DNA of 26,588 nt from RUG023 sp900315435. Its GTDB lineage: Bacteria > Spirochaetota > Spirochaetia > Sphaerochaetales > Sphaerochaetaceae. Under the pieces are notes generated by a model. That model was given only the letters and a program-made list of their open reading frames with translations. It did not search any database and was not told where the DNA came from. Of this stretch, positions 1-8,281 are shown one piece after another (positions within the stretch are counted from its first letter, which is position 1; each line of letters opens with the position of its first letter). A program made the translations under genes and the position numbers. Where the stretch lies: contig CADAJJ010000029.1 of the NCBI GenBank assembly GCA_902788205.1, forward strand, positions 1 through 26,588, given 5' to 3'.

Positions 1-717
1 GTTCGATATAGCCGGCGAAGTTCTCTTCCAGCTCTTTCTGGGTATACCCCAGCATCGTCGCGTACGCAGGCACCAGGCTCAGGTCGTTCAGGTTGTTCAG
101 CCCGGAGAACACCCCCATCTTCGCGTACTTCGTCACTCCCGTCATGAACACGAAACGGAGCAACCCCCCTTCGCCTTGATCACCTGGTAGAAGCCCCTCA
201 GCGTGTCCCGCAGTTCCCCAACGTTCTCCGCCAGCGCGTTGTCCGACACCACCTTGTCGTACTCGTCGACCAGCACCACGACCTTGTCTTTCTTGGAAAG
301 CAGCAGGATGAGCTTTGCGAACAGATCGTCGCTCGTCTTGGCCATGTCCAGCGGCCCGACCCCATACGAGTCGGCAACCTCCTCAAGCCGGTCCTTCAGC
401 CACCCGTCAAGCGCATCTGCCGTCTTTTTCCAGCAGTTCGTGAAATCGATGTGGATGATAGGGTAGGTCTTCCAGTCGTAGTCCAGAGAATCGATGGCTA
501 GACCCTTGAACAGTTCACGCTTTCCTTGGAAGATCGCTTCCAAGGTGGAGACGGTCAGCGTCTTTCCGAAACGGCGGGGACGGGAGAGGAAATACATGTC
601 AGCCCCTGTCACGAGGCGATACAGGTACGCGGTCTTGTCCACGTACAGGTATCCTTCCTTCCTGACCATCTCGAAGGAACTGTACGACGTCGTGATCTTC
701 TGTTCGGTACCCTGCAT
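1..717 (-). pseudogene. AAA-ATPase-like protein (DUF1703-type family), frameshifted and cut by window edge
   Basis: The first 191 residues match the AAA-ATPase-like family often paired with a C-terminal PD-(D/E)XK nuclease domain. Visible are the opening FEMVRKEGYLYVDKT, the degenerate P-loop RPRRFGKT and the Walker B-like strand VVVLVDEYDKV. The frame starting at 717 stops at 142 after a sudden nonsense tail. The adjacent frame continues with the expected family sequence (LLRFVFMTGVTKYAKMGVFS and on to NLNDLSL) to the window edge. The switch falls at a run of six G on the minus strand (164-169). One extra G would restore one long frame. Family members usually run past 500 residues, so most of the gene lies outside. 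It is either a true pseudogene, a phase-variable or slippage site, or a base-calling error. No convincing ribosome-binding site precedes the ATG. Confidence 0.75.
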
Positions 718-820
718 GCCTCAAGCATACCACAGCAAAGCGCGAATAGCAAAAGAGCGACACGAAAGCCGCCTAAAGGATGCCCGACACCCGGTTTTGC
801 CACATTTCAGGCAAGCGAGA

Positions 821-851
821 AGCACCCCGCGTGAACACACGCAGGGGTGCT
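821..851 (-). terminator. Hairpin terminator of the sugar operon
   Basis: Arms AGCACCCC (821-828) and GGGGTGCT (844-851) pair perfectly. Inside them GCGTG (829-833) pairs with CACGC (838-842) around an AACA loop, leaving one bulged A. It lies 14 bases beyond the stop of the polyol dehydrogenase gene. The following minus-strand tract is only moderately T-rich (TTCTCGCTT). It also sits between two minus-strand genes, so it insulates the ATPase-like gene from the operon. Confidence 0.7.
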
Positions 852-864
852 GGATGAGAATTCC

Positions 865-2334
865 TTACGCTTGTTGGAGGAAAGAACGCAGAGCGCCCGC
901 TATCCCCTTCTGCTCGATCGATGCGAGATCTCGGTCAAAATCGGCGCAGAGCGTTTTCATCTGCTCTCCGTTCAAACGGGAGACTCCGGCTCCGGACAGG
1001 AAAGCCTTCGCGTCATGGCAGGTGGCGGTCAGCTCATCACGTTTCGGGTCATCAATCGGAAGCGCGTTTCCCTCCTCGTCCTTGCCTTGGCAGAAACGGG
1101 CCCATCCAGCCAAGGCAAACACCATGGCATCGTGCTTCCTGCCGGAGAGGACCGCCTCTTCCAACGGCTTGATGATCGCGTTGGAGATCTTCTTCGAGCC
1201 ATCGCTGGCCAAGCGCAGGATCTTGTCGGCGATATACTTGTTGGAGAAACGGGAGAGGAGCTTGTCCTTGTAGGAGACCAGATCGATGCCGGGAACCGGG
1301 GGCAAGGTCTGGGTAATCTCCTCCATATAGACGTCACGGATGAAACGGTGGATCAAAGGGTTGGTAGCCGCCTCGTCCACGTCGCGGATCCCCATCAGAT
1401 AGGCCGGATAGGAAAGGGCGGAATGGCTGCCGTTGAGCAGTCTGATTTTCATCAGCTCATACGGCTCCACATCCTCTACCACCATCGCACCCGCCTTGCC
1501 ATAATCGGGAATCTCGGTAGTCCGCTTGCCCTCGATGACCCACTGCAGGAATTCCTCGCAGTGTACCGGGCACTCGTCGCGGTAGCCACCCTTCTTCTCG
1601 ATTGTCAGCTTATCCTCCTCGGTGGTTCCCGGAGTAATCCGGTCGACCATCGTACAGGGGAAGGCGACATGCTTCTCGACCCAAGGAAGGATCTGAGGGT
1701 ACTTCTTCTCGCAGAACTGACGGACACAGCTCCAAAGCACCTTTCCGTTCGTCGGGATGTTGTCGCAGCTCATGATGGTCACAGGAGCGCCGATGGCCGC
1801 TCTCCTGGCCAATGCTTTGGAAAGGTAACCGACTGCGGTACGCGGGAAAGGATTCTTGTCCTCCACGTCGCTCCGGACGTCCGGATTGTCCCAGTCCAGG
1901 GAATGGGTGTCGTCAAGATAGCAGTAGCCCTTCTCGGTGATGGTGAGGGTAATCAGCCGCACCGAAGGATCGGAGAGCTTGTCCAGCACGGTCTGAGGCT
2001 CCCATGAGGCATTGGCATAACCGATGATCGGGCCGTTGACCCGGATGCTCGAGCTACCGTCGCTGTCCCAGGAAAGAACCGAATACAGGTAATCCTGTTT
2101 CTGCAAGTTGGCGATGAACTCCTCGCGGGCGGGGGGAATGTCCACCTCGAAGACGCCCCAATCCTTCACATCCCCTTGATTCAGCAGGGTATCGAGATAG
2201 GTAAGGTAATGGGCCCTGTGGAAGTGTCCAAGCCCGATATGGACCTGGCGCAAGGCAAGACGTGAGCGGTCATAGCTCGGAACCGACGCGATGATCCCCT
2301 TCAAGGAAGCAACTGTCTTTTGCGAAAGCATCAT
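865..2334 (-). CDS. Mannitol dehydrogenase family protein (fructuronate reductase / polyol 2-dehydrogenase type)
   Basis: A cytoplasmic NAD(P)-dependent long-chain polyol dehydrogenase of 489 residues, the normal length of the family that includes UxuB, mannitol 2-dehydrogenase and arabinitol dehydrogenase. The nucleotide-binding start is at residues 32-42 (HIGLGHFHRAH). The catalytic motif is K296-IRLL-N301-GS-H304, the Lys/Asn/His set of the family. The open frame extends upstream to 2637, but the start at 2334 is preferred: AGAGGAGG lies about 10 bases before an ATG-ATG pair and the family sequence begins there. It is the last gene of the ten-gene operon and precedes a hairpin. The substrate cannot be read from sequence. 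Ketose or keto-uronate interconversion with a polyol is the family reaction. Confidence 0.9.
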   Translation of the reverse strand: MMLSQKTVASLKGIIASVPSYDRSRLALRQVHIGLGHFHRAHYLTYLDTLLNQGDVKDWGVFEVDIPPAREEFIANLQKQDYLYSVLSWDSDGSSSIRVNGPIIGYANASWEPQTVLDKLSDPSVRLITLTITEKGYCYLDDTHSLDWDNPDVRSDVEDKNPFPRTAVGYLSKALARRAAIGAPVTIMSCDNIPTNGKVLWSCVRQFCEKKYPQILPWVEKHVAFPCTMVDRITPGTTEEDKLTIEKKGGYRDECPVHCEEFLQWVIEGKRTTEIPDYGKAGAMVVEDVEPYELMKIRLLNGSHSALSYPAYLMGIRDVDEAATNPLIHRFIRDVYMEEITQTLPPVPGIDLVSYKDKLLSRFSNKYIADKILRLASDGSKKISNAIIKPLEEAVLSGRKHDAMVFALAGWARFCQGKDEEGNALPIDDPKRDELTATCHDAKAFLSGAGVSRLNGEQMKTLCADFDRDLASIEQKGIAGALRSFLQQA

Positions 2335-2381
2335 GGAAATACAACCTCCTCTGACAAGCCGGAACAAACATGCGCCGGCAA

Positions 2382-2711
2382 TCATTCCTTCAGCGCAATC
2401 GCGGTGGTCACCTCCACCGGCGACGCCTTCTCGGTCGTCAATACCAAACGCAACCATCCGCCGAACTCGCGCACACGGACAAAGAAATCCCCTGGCTCCT
2501 TCATCAAAGGAAACTCGGTCCCCTCGTCGGCCCAGGCGATGCCGTCGACCGACATCTGCACCTTTCCATGGAGCGCCTGGTCCGGCCCGATCTTCTGGAG
2601 CTTTACCCAGACCTGGGCCTCGCTTGCCCAACCGCACTCGTAGGGTTCAGAGGCAAGCGTCCCCCCGAATTCCTTCATCCGATCAAGCACTACCGTATAG
2701 AATTGCCTCAT
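2382..2711 (-). CDS. Small conserved-looking protein of unknown function
   Basis: A protein of 109 residues with no signal peptide or membrane segment. It is rich in alternating hydrophobic and aromatic residues (VWVKLQKI, FFVRVREFGGWLRLVL), which suggests a small all-beta fold. Its ATG follows the stop of the upstream gene by three bases, and a GGAGG site overlaps the end of that gene, so the two are translationally linked. The TTEK..VEVTTAIALKE tail resembles binding or sandwich domains, but I do not recognise the family. It probably works with the protein of 2715-3650, with which it is closely packed inside a sugar catabolic operon. Confidence 0.8.
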   Translation of the reverse strand: MRQFYTVVLDRMKEFGGTLASEPYECGWASEAQVWVKLQKIGPDQALHGKVQMSVDGIAWADEGTEFPLMKEPGDFFVRVREFGGWLRLVLTTEKASPVEVTTAIALKE

Positions 2712-2714
2712 CGC

Positions 2715-3650
2715 TTAATCCTCCCAATCCATAGAATTGACCATAGAATCAACGGAAAGAAAGACACGTCGGTTGGTGTCACTCTCAATAAAGACCACAG
2801 GGTTCAGCAAGTTGTCGATCCTCGGGAACCGGGGATTTGTCGTCGCCGCAATACCCCTGAGGTCCCACCTCCTGTTCATCGAGCAAAGCTCGACGTACTC
2901 CTTCTTGCGCATGTCGACAGTCAGAGCGAAATACTGCCAGTTGATCTTGTCCGGCGTCTCGTTGTAGCACATCTTCTGGGTGCTGTCCGGCACATCCCAG
3001 TAGCCATCACTGCCCCCCTGCTCGTCACGATTGCCCAACCACTGGGTATCGACACCGCGGAGCAAGGTCACCTGCTCGTCCTTGTCGCCCGGCGCACTCA
3101 CCCCCTCGTACCCCCATGGCTTGGTACTTGCCGGGTCGGCGCGGAAAATCTGCCAGTGCTGCCGCATCTTCCCGTTGGCGCAGTTGATGTACCGGGCACC
3201 GTAGTAGGTGCGGTTGGTCTCGTTCTGGCTGTCCCAGAAGAATCCGAAGGCGCGGATTGCGTTTTCGCCGATACCGGGACGGTCCTGCTCGGCGGTGATG
3301 GCATACCACATCTCGCACTTTAAAAGACCCTCGTGGCGATGGGTGATGCGCTTGATCGCCATACCCATGGAGCCAGCTACCGGACGCTCCTGCGCCGGAG
3401 CGGCGATCGGGCGGCTTGCCACCTTCATCGAATAGGTGCCATGTAACGAACCATGGGTGCCGGCATACGTGTAGGTCGACGAAGAAAGCATCGGAGGCCC
3501 CCACTCCGTCCATCCCTTCATCTGCGGATAGTAGGCAAAAGCGTCCTGCCTGAAATTCGGATTCAATGCAATCCAGCCATTGTAGCCCGTGTCGAAATCA
3601 TCCGCGAACAGCACATGTCTGAGCGGCTCGTAATCAGTAAGATCCATCAT
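2715..3650 (-). CDS. Unrecognised beta-rich cytoplasmic protein of sugar operon
   Basis: A protein of 311 residues, rich in Trp, Tyr and Asn, with no signal peptide. The sequence looks like a concanavalin-type beta sandwich (DDFDTGYNGWIALNP near the N-terminus; INWQYFALTVDMRKKEYVELCSM near the C-terminus), as in carbohydrate-binding or glycosidase-like families. No catalytic motif is recognisable. The start at 3650 (ATG-ATG) is chosen over one five codons upstream because GGGAGG lies seven bases before it. Its ATG overlaps the TGA of the HAD gene (ATGA). Context suggests a role in processing or sensing the imported sugar, but this is inference. Confidence 0.85.
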   Translation of the reverse strand: MMDLTDYEPLRHVLFADDFDTGYNGWIALNPNFRQDAFAYYPQMKGWTEWGPPMLSSSTYTYAGTHGSLHGTYSMKVASRPIAAPAQERPVAGSMGMAIKRITHRHEGLLKCEMWYAITAEQDRPGIGENAIRAFGFFWDSQNETNRTYYGARYINCANGKMRQHWQIFRADPASTKPWGYEGVSAPGDKDEQVTLLRGVDTQWLGNRDEQGGSDGYWDVPDSTQKMCYNETPDKINWQYFALTVDMRKKEYVELCSMNRRWDLRGIAATTNPRFPRIDNLLNPVVFIESDTNRRVFLSVDSMVNSMDWED

Positions 3651-4261
3651 CTGCAATCCTCCCAAACCCCCAGAGCGTCTAGCCGCTTCCGTAGGGCGTC
3701 AGTGTCAGTAAAGCGGAAAGCTTCGAGTCCCACCGCACGGGCAGCCTCGACGTTCTTTTCCAAATCATCGGTGAAAAAAGCCTCTTCCGGAGGATATCCC
3801 TCCTTTCGAAGTATCTCCTGATAGAAAGCGGCATCCGGCTTGGCAAGGTGCATTTCGCAGGAGATATAGGCTTTGTCAAAGACGTCGTAGCGATGGTTGG
3901 CGCGGTTGACCTCCAGGAAACTGGGAATCAGGTTGCTGCCTGCGACCACGCGCTTTCCCGCACCCCGCAGGTCGCGGATCACCTCGGAGACGCCGGGGAT
4001 GTAGGCAGTCTTGTAAAAACGGCCGACAAGTCCATCCCTCCAAGGAATCGGACTGCCAAACTCGATGGAGATTTCGTCCCAGAATGCCTTTTCGGTGATG
4101 GCACCACGGGAAAAGGCTTCGACGGCCTCGTTCGAGCGCGGTCCGAAAGAGCGGATGCTTCGCACCCCATCATGCCCAAGCGAGGCAAAGAACTCCTCCC
4201 AGACCTTCTCTGAAAACAGGACTCCGCCGCAATCGAAGATGAAAAGAGAAGGAGTCTTCAT
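3647..4261 (-). CDS. HAD-superfamily hydrolase (HAD-IA phosphatase)
   Basis: A cytoplasmic phosphatase of 204 residues with all four HAD motifs. Motif I is FIFDCGGVL with nucleophile D10. Motif II is VAGSN with S109. Motif III is K141 in HLAKPD. Motif IV is FFTDDLEKN with D165/D166. The second Asp of motif I is replaced by Gly (DxGG), as in the YihX-like sugar-phosphate phosphatase group. A small helical cap lies between motifs I and II. Both ends overlap neighbours by ATGA, so it is translationally coupled inside the sugar operon. A sugar phosphate is the likely substrate, by family and context. Confidence 0.9.
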   Translation of the reverse strand: MKTPSLFIFDCGGVLFSEKVWEEFFASLGHDGVRSIRSFGPRSNEAVEAFSRGAITEKAFWDEISIEFGSPIPWRDGLVGRFYKTAYIPGVSEVIRDLRGAGKRVVAGSNLIPSFLEVNRANHRYDVFDKAYISCEMHLAKPDAAFYQEILRKEGYPPEEAFFTDDLEKNVEAARAVGLEAFRFTDTDALRKRLDALGVWEDCR

Positions 4262-5004
4262 ACCGCCTCCTCCGGCGCCACCAGCCGATAAACGGCGCTA
4301 CGGCCGTGACGGAGGTTCAAGCCGGTGATCAGTTGATTTCCCTCACCCCGGTACAGCCCCTCGGACTCCCCAAATCCGGAGAAGCAGACGTCGTCCACCA
4401 CTTTCCCGGAGTGCAAGTCGTAGTCGATGAAGCGGGTGGTCGCCGAATCCCCGCCATCATTGGAGGTGATGAAGAGGTCATCCCCGCGGACGGCGCATCC
4501 CTGCACGAACCTGTGGTGTTGCGGCAAGGTGAAGAGCGGCTTGACCTCGCCTTTTTCGAAATCGAATCGAGCGACAGTCATTTCCGTACGTTGGTCCAAA
4601 GCAATCGCCTGAACCAGGACGAGCAACAAGGTTCCCTCCTTGCTCCAAGCACAACTGGCAGTCCGGAACCCGGGAGTATGCAAGAGCCAGCGTTGCGTGA
4701 CCGAATTCGATGACCGGTCGAAACGGCACAAGGACGGCGATTCCCGCCCGGTATCCACTTGGATGAAATATGATCCATCAAGTTCCGTGTCATTGGCGTG
4801 ATAGAGGTCGCCACGCACGACGTCCTCGGAAACTAGTTCTCCATTGCGGTACCGCTGTACGATCGAATCGTGATAGAAGGCATAGAGGATGCCTCCATAG
4901 AGGGCGACGCTCTGAATGGATGTCCCCCTCTGGTTGGGTTGCAACCCGAACAGCGGGACAAGCGACCAAGTGCCTTTCTGTCCTTCTGCATGGAATGTGT
5001 TCAT
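4258..5004 (-). CDS. Propeller-like protein of unknown function
   Basis: A protein of 248 residues made of repeating short beta segments (SIQSVALYGGILYAFYHDSIVQRY, GSYFIQVDTG, TASCAWSKEGTLLLVLVQ, QGCAVRGDDLFITSNDGG, LITGLNLRHG). This is the rhythm of a beta-propeller. No signal peptide is present, so it should be cytoplasmic. The ATG overlaps the stop of the LacI gene by ATGA and is preceded by CGGAGG. I do not recognise the family. Propellers in sugar operons may be lyases, lactonases or isomerases, but no such active site can be named here. Confidence 0.8.
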   Translation of the reverse strand: MNTFHAEGQKGTWSLVPLFGLQPNQRGTSIQSVALYGGILYAFYHDSIVQRYRNGELVSEDVVRGDLYHANDTELDGSYFIQVDTGRESPSLCRFDRSSNSVTQRWLLHTPGFRTASCAWSKEGTLLLVLVQAIALDQRTEMTVARFDFEKGEVKPLFTLPQHHRFVQGCAVRGDDLFITSNDGGDSATTRFIDYDLHSGKVVDDVCFSGFGESEGLYRGEGNQLITGLNLRHGRSAVYRLVAPEEAV

Positions 5005-6038
5005 CTGACTGTCCTCCGGTCCTTCACGCTCTCCCTGGGAACAATCCCAATGGGGACGCTGATTACCGTTTTCTCCCCGTGGCTCTTCTTCTCAGAGACC
5101 ATGCGCAGCATCATGTCGGCCGCCAATCTTCCGGAAAGCTCACGATTCAGGTTCACGGCCGTCAACGCCGGCGAAGCATAGCTGCAGAGGAAGGAATCGT
5201 CAAAGGAAAGCACCGAAACGTCGTCAGGCACGGAGATGTGCCGCTCATAGAAGAAGCGCAGCGCACCCAGACCCATGATATCGTTGGCCATCACCGCGTC
5301 GAAGGGTCCGTTGGAATCCCAGACGGACTTTACCGCGGCGCGTCCCCCCTCGCCCGAGTTGCTTTGTGGAGACACCAACGTGACCGTTCCCTCGAGAAGT
5401 CCCTGGTGTTCGCAGAACTCGGCGACCGCCTTCTTACGGATTTCCGCCGTGCCGTATCCGGCCGGGGAATTGAGGCAGAGAATCCGCTTGTGTCCCTTGC
5501 CGAGAAGATATCTCAGACCAAGCACGGAACCGGCCCCATAGTCGGTGAAGACGTTGTTTTCTTGTTCCATTTGCTGTCCGACCACCACGACAGGCAACCC
5601 CAGCCGCCCGGCGGCACTGATGAGCGAGTCCATCTGGGCAGTGCCGATGAGAAAGACGCCATCGACACACCTTCGGCGTAGAATCCACGGCTTTTCCTCG
5701 CTCGGCGACCAGTAGGCGGAAAGCAAACCGTAGTTCGTGTCGACCAATCCTGCAAGGATGCCGTCCGTGGCATCGCGTGCGAAGGTGTTGGCCTCATGAC
5801 CAAAATCATAGGTCGAGATATGGGGAATGACGGTACACTCGATCACGCCGAGATTGTAGGTCCGGCTCTTGATCAAGCCACGGGCGGTGGTGTTCGGAAC
5901 ATAGCCGATCCGTTCCATCGCATCGAGTACCGCCTTGCGCTTCGACTCGCTGATATGAGGACTGTTGTTCAGCACGAGGGAAACGGTACTCTTGGAAACA
6001 TTCGCCTCATGCGCGACATCAATAATTGTCTTCGCCAT
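5001..6038 (-). CDS. LacI-family transcriptional regulator
   Basis: A protein of 345 residues, the standard LacI/GalR length. The N-terminal helix-turn-helix is textbook (TIIDVAHEANVSKSTVSLVLNN, residues 4-25). The hinge follows at about 50-60 (GYVPNTTARGL), and the rest is a periplasmic-binding-protein-like effector domain. The start has AAGGAG seven bases upstream. It is encoded inside the operon whose promoter carries the palindrome TGGAACGTTCCA, the CG-centred kind of site that LacI proteins bind. Autoregulation and control of the second importer operon are therefore likely. The effector is probably the imported sugar or a derivative. Confidence 0.95.
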   Translation of the reverse strand: MAKTIIDVAHEANVSKSTVSLVLNNSPHISESKRKAVLDAMERIGYVPNTTARGLIKSRTYNLGVIECTVIPHISTYDFGHEANTFARDATDGILAGLVDTNYGLLSAYWSPSEEKPWILRRRCVDGVFLIGTAQMDSLISAAGRLGLPVVVVGQQMEQENNVFTDYGAGSVLGLRYLLGKGHKRILCLNSPAGYGTAEIRKKAVAEFCEHQGLLEGTVTLVSPQSNSGEGGRAAVKSVWDSNGPFDAVMANDIMGLGALRFFYERHISVPDDVSVLSFDDSFLCSYASPALTAVNLNRELSGRLAADMMLRMVSEKKSHGEKTVISVPIGIVPRESVKDRRTVR

Positions 6039-6050
6039 CCTGTTCGCTCC

Positions 6051-7364
6051 TTAGTCGAGTACTGCTCCCATCCGCTTGAGTTCTTTCACAAGACGGCCGG
6101 TATCGATCTTCTGGACCGGCTGCTTTTCGTCCAGACTTTGGGCGGCGGCGACTCCGACGGCCTGACCCATCCCCATGCAACTGGACTGCACCCGCAGGGA
6201 CGCGAAGGCAGTCCGGTCTGCCGAGACCGTCCGTCCCGCCACCAGCAGGTTCGGGAAATCTGCCGGAACCAAGGCCCGATAGGGCACATAGGCCGCCTGC
6301 TTGATGAAGGTACAGGACTGCCGCGCACCATCAGTCGTGTGGATATCAACCGGATGGGCACAGCGCGAAACACTGTCCGGATACTTGACGCCCGCCAGGT
6401 ATTCCTCGCCGGTTATCGTGTGGAGTCCGACGATATTCCTGCTTTGTCGATGGCCTGCCTGGACCGCGGTGGCGGCGACATAGCTGTGGCGGAATTCCTT
6501 GAACTGTTTCCTCAGCAGGTCGGCGAACAAGAAAATCTCCTCGCGCATCCTATCCTGGGCATCGGTGAAGGCACGATTATCGCACTCGTCCACCTCTGCA
6601 CGGGTCATGTTGACCATCACCGAACCCTCGTGGGTCGTGGTGCAGAACCATGGACCGCCGAAGAGGGGCAGCTTCATCGTCCTGGAAAGCTCCAACAACC
6701 TCTCGCGCACAGGAAGGCAGTGGCAGTTCACCCCCTGCAGGTGATGGTGCATCGCCTTTTTCACCAGGTGGGACTTGGTGTCGACCCCATTGAGCATGAA
6801 ACAGTAGGAAGCTGGCTGGAGCGGATAGCGCTTCGTCCACTCCTGCATCGGCACTCCCACCGCGGCTGCGATATCGGCGTCCCCAGTGGCGTCGATAAAG
6901 CACGTTCCCCCCACAGCCTCGAGGCCGTTCTTGTTGGCAAAGACTACCGCCTTGATGGTACGCTCCTCGCTCACCACCTGGGTAACATAGGAGTTCATGT
7001 ACAGGGCGATTCCTTCTTCCCGGACCATACGTTGCATGCAGAGCTTGTAGCGTTCCGGATCGAAGGCAACATTATGCAGAGGCTGCTCGATGCAGGCGCC
7101 ACCCATGCGCTCCAACCGCTGGACGAACTCCCACGGGATACCTCCCGTGGTGGGCTGCCCGTTATAGCTGAATACGGAGAGAGGCAACACGTAGGCCGCA
7201 GTGGCCATGCCGCCAAAGAACCCGTACCGTTCCACCAAGGCAACCTTGGCTCCATGACGGGCCGCTGCGATGGCTGCCATGCACCCGGCAGGGCCACCAC
7301 CGGCAACGACAACATCATACTCCCCGACAACAGGAACCGTTGCCGACATTGCTATGTGCTTCAT
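6051..7364 (-). CDS. FAD-dependent oxidoreductase (FAD_oxidored family)
   Basis: A protein of 437 residues that begins with a dinucleotide-binding strand and GxGxxG-type loop (YDVVVAGGGPAGCMAAIAAARHG, residues 16-38), then VALVERYGFFGGMAT. A second FAD contact lies at FIDATGDADIAAAVGVP. The C-terminal end has AGRTVSADRTAFASLRVQ and GQAVGVAAA, typical of the FAD_oxidored group common in sugar operons. No signal peptide is present. A GAGAGGG site eight bases upstream supports the ATG. The substrate is unknown. The position between importer permeases and repressor implies oxidation of the imported compound or a product. Confidence 0.9.
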   Translation of the reverse strand: MKHIAMSATVPVVGEYDVVVAGGGPAGCMAAIAAARHGAKVALVERYGFFGGMATAAYVLPLSVFSYNGQPTTGGIPWEFVQRLERMGGACIEQPLHNVAFDPERYKLCMQRMVREEGIALYMNSYVTQVVSEERTIKAVVFANKNGLEAVGGTCFIDATGDADIAAAVGVPMQEWTKRYPLQPASYCFMLNGVDTKSHLVKKAMHHHLQGVNCHCLPVRERLLELSRTMKLPLFGGPWFCTTTHEGSVMVNMTRAEVDECDNRAFTDAQDRMREEIFLFADLLRKQFKEFRHSYVAATAVQAGHRQSRNIVGLHTITGEEYLAGVKYPDSVSRCAHPVDIHTTDGARQSCTFIKQAAYVPYRALVPADFPNLLVAGRTVSADRTAFASLRVQSSCMGMGQAVGVAAAQSLDEKQPVQKIDTGRLVKELKRMGAVLD

Positions 7365-7432
7365 CTTCCATACCCTCTCACATACATATACGCTGTCATT
7401 TCCTTTGGGAAAAACACAGCTTCAGGGAAAAA

Positions 7433-8275
7433 CTACTCTTTGATGCCGCTCCTTGCAATTCCTTCGACAAAATATCGTTGGGAAAAAAGGAAAATAATCA
7501 AGATGGGAATAATCGCACTTGTCGCTGTCGCCATCGTCAGTTCGTATCTCTGCGCCTCGTCCAGCATCCACCAGCGGATGGCCTGGCTAATCACATATTT
7601 CTTCGGTTTGACAAGGAATATCAGAGGACTCAGATAATCATTCCAACTGCCGATAAAGGACAGGATGCCCATGGAAACAAGAGATGGGACTGTTAACGGA
7701 AGCATGATCCGAAGCCAGATGGTCCAATGTCCTGCGCCATCCACCTTCGCTGCATCGACCAAGTCCCTTGGCAGAGCAAGGTAAGCTTGTCGAAGGAAGA
7801 AGATTGCAGTCGCACCAAACAGTTCGGGAAGGATCAGTGCCCAGAGCGTATTGTAGAGCCCCATGGTCTTGAACATCATGAAGCGTGGAATGATGGTCAC
7901 CTGTGTCGGAATCATTAGCGAACTCAGAATCAGGATGAAAAAGATTCTCTTTCCACAAAACTCGATACGTGCGAAGGCATAGGCTGCCAGCGAAGCAAAG
8001 AACAGTTTGACAGTCGAAGCAACAACAGCGACGATGATTGAATTCAGAAAGACATGCGGTAACGGCAGTTCCTCGGAATTCCAGACCATCCGATAGTTCG
8101 ACCAACGAAGGGGTGGGACAATCCATCGGAAAGGAGAGCTGAAAACGTCACGAGTACCTTTTAAGGATGAGGAAATCATCCACAACAGCGGGAACAGGAA
8201 AAGCAGTGCGACAAAAGCAAGGATCATTGTCTTGGCAACCAGCTTGGGTGCAAATTTCTTTTGTGCCATCATCAT
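7433..8275 (-). CDS. ABC transporter permease, MalG-type (carbohydrate importer)
   Basis: An inner-membrane protein of about 280 residues with six predicted hydrophobic segments, the first at FVALLFLFPLLWMISSSL. The EAA loop that contacts the ATPase is VDAAKVDGAGHWTIWLRIMLP. The C-terminal portion SFIGSWNDYLSPLIF is characteristic of MalG/UgpE-like proteins. The start is ambiguous: a GTG and three ATG codons follow in a row. An AGAGG site is best spaced for the last ATG, so the true start may be up to two codons shorter. It follows the partner permease with only a few bases between. No ATPase gene is nearby. Confidence 0.92.
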   Translation of the reverse strand: MMMAQKKFAPKLVAKTMILAFVALLFLFPLLWMISSSLKGTRDVFSSPFRWIVPPLRWSNYRMVWNSEELPLPHVFLNSIIVAVVASTVKLFFASLAAYAFARIEFCGKRIFFILILSSLMIPTQVTIIPRFMMFKTMGLYNTLWALILPELFGATAIFFLRQAYLALPRDLVDAAKVDGAGHWTIWLRIMLPLTVPSLVSMGILSFIGSWNDYLSPLIFLVKPKKYVISQAIRWWMLDEAQRYELTMATATSAIIPILIIFLFSQRYFVEGIARSGIKE

Positions 8276-8281
8276 CACCTC

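Noticed and set aside
2335..2637. N-terminal extension of the polyol dehydrogenase
   Set aside because: It overlaps the 109-residue gene, has no family sequence and lies upstream of a strong ribosome site at the ATG-ATG pair.
5796..7637. A 613-codon open frame on the plus strand
   Set aside because: It is antisense to the LacI, FAD-oxidoreductase and permease genes and shows no domain.
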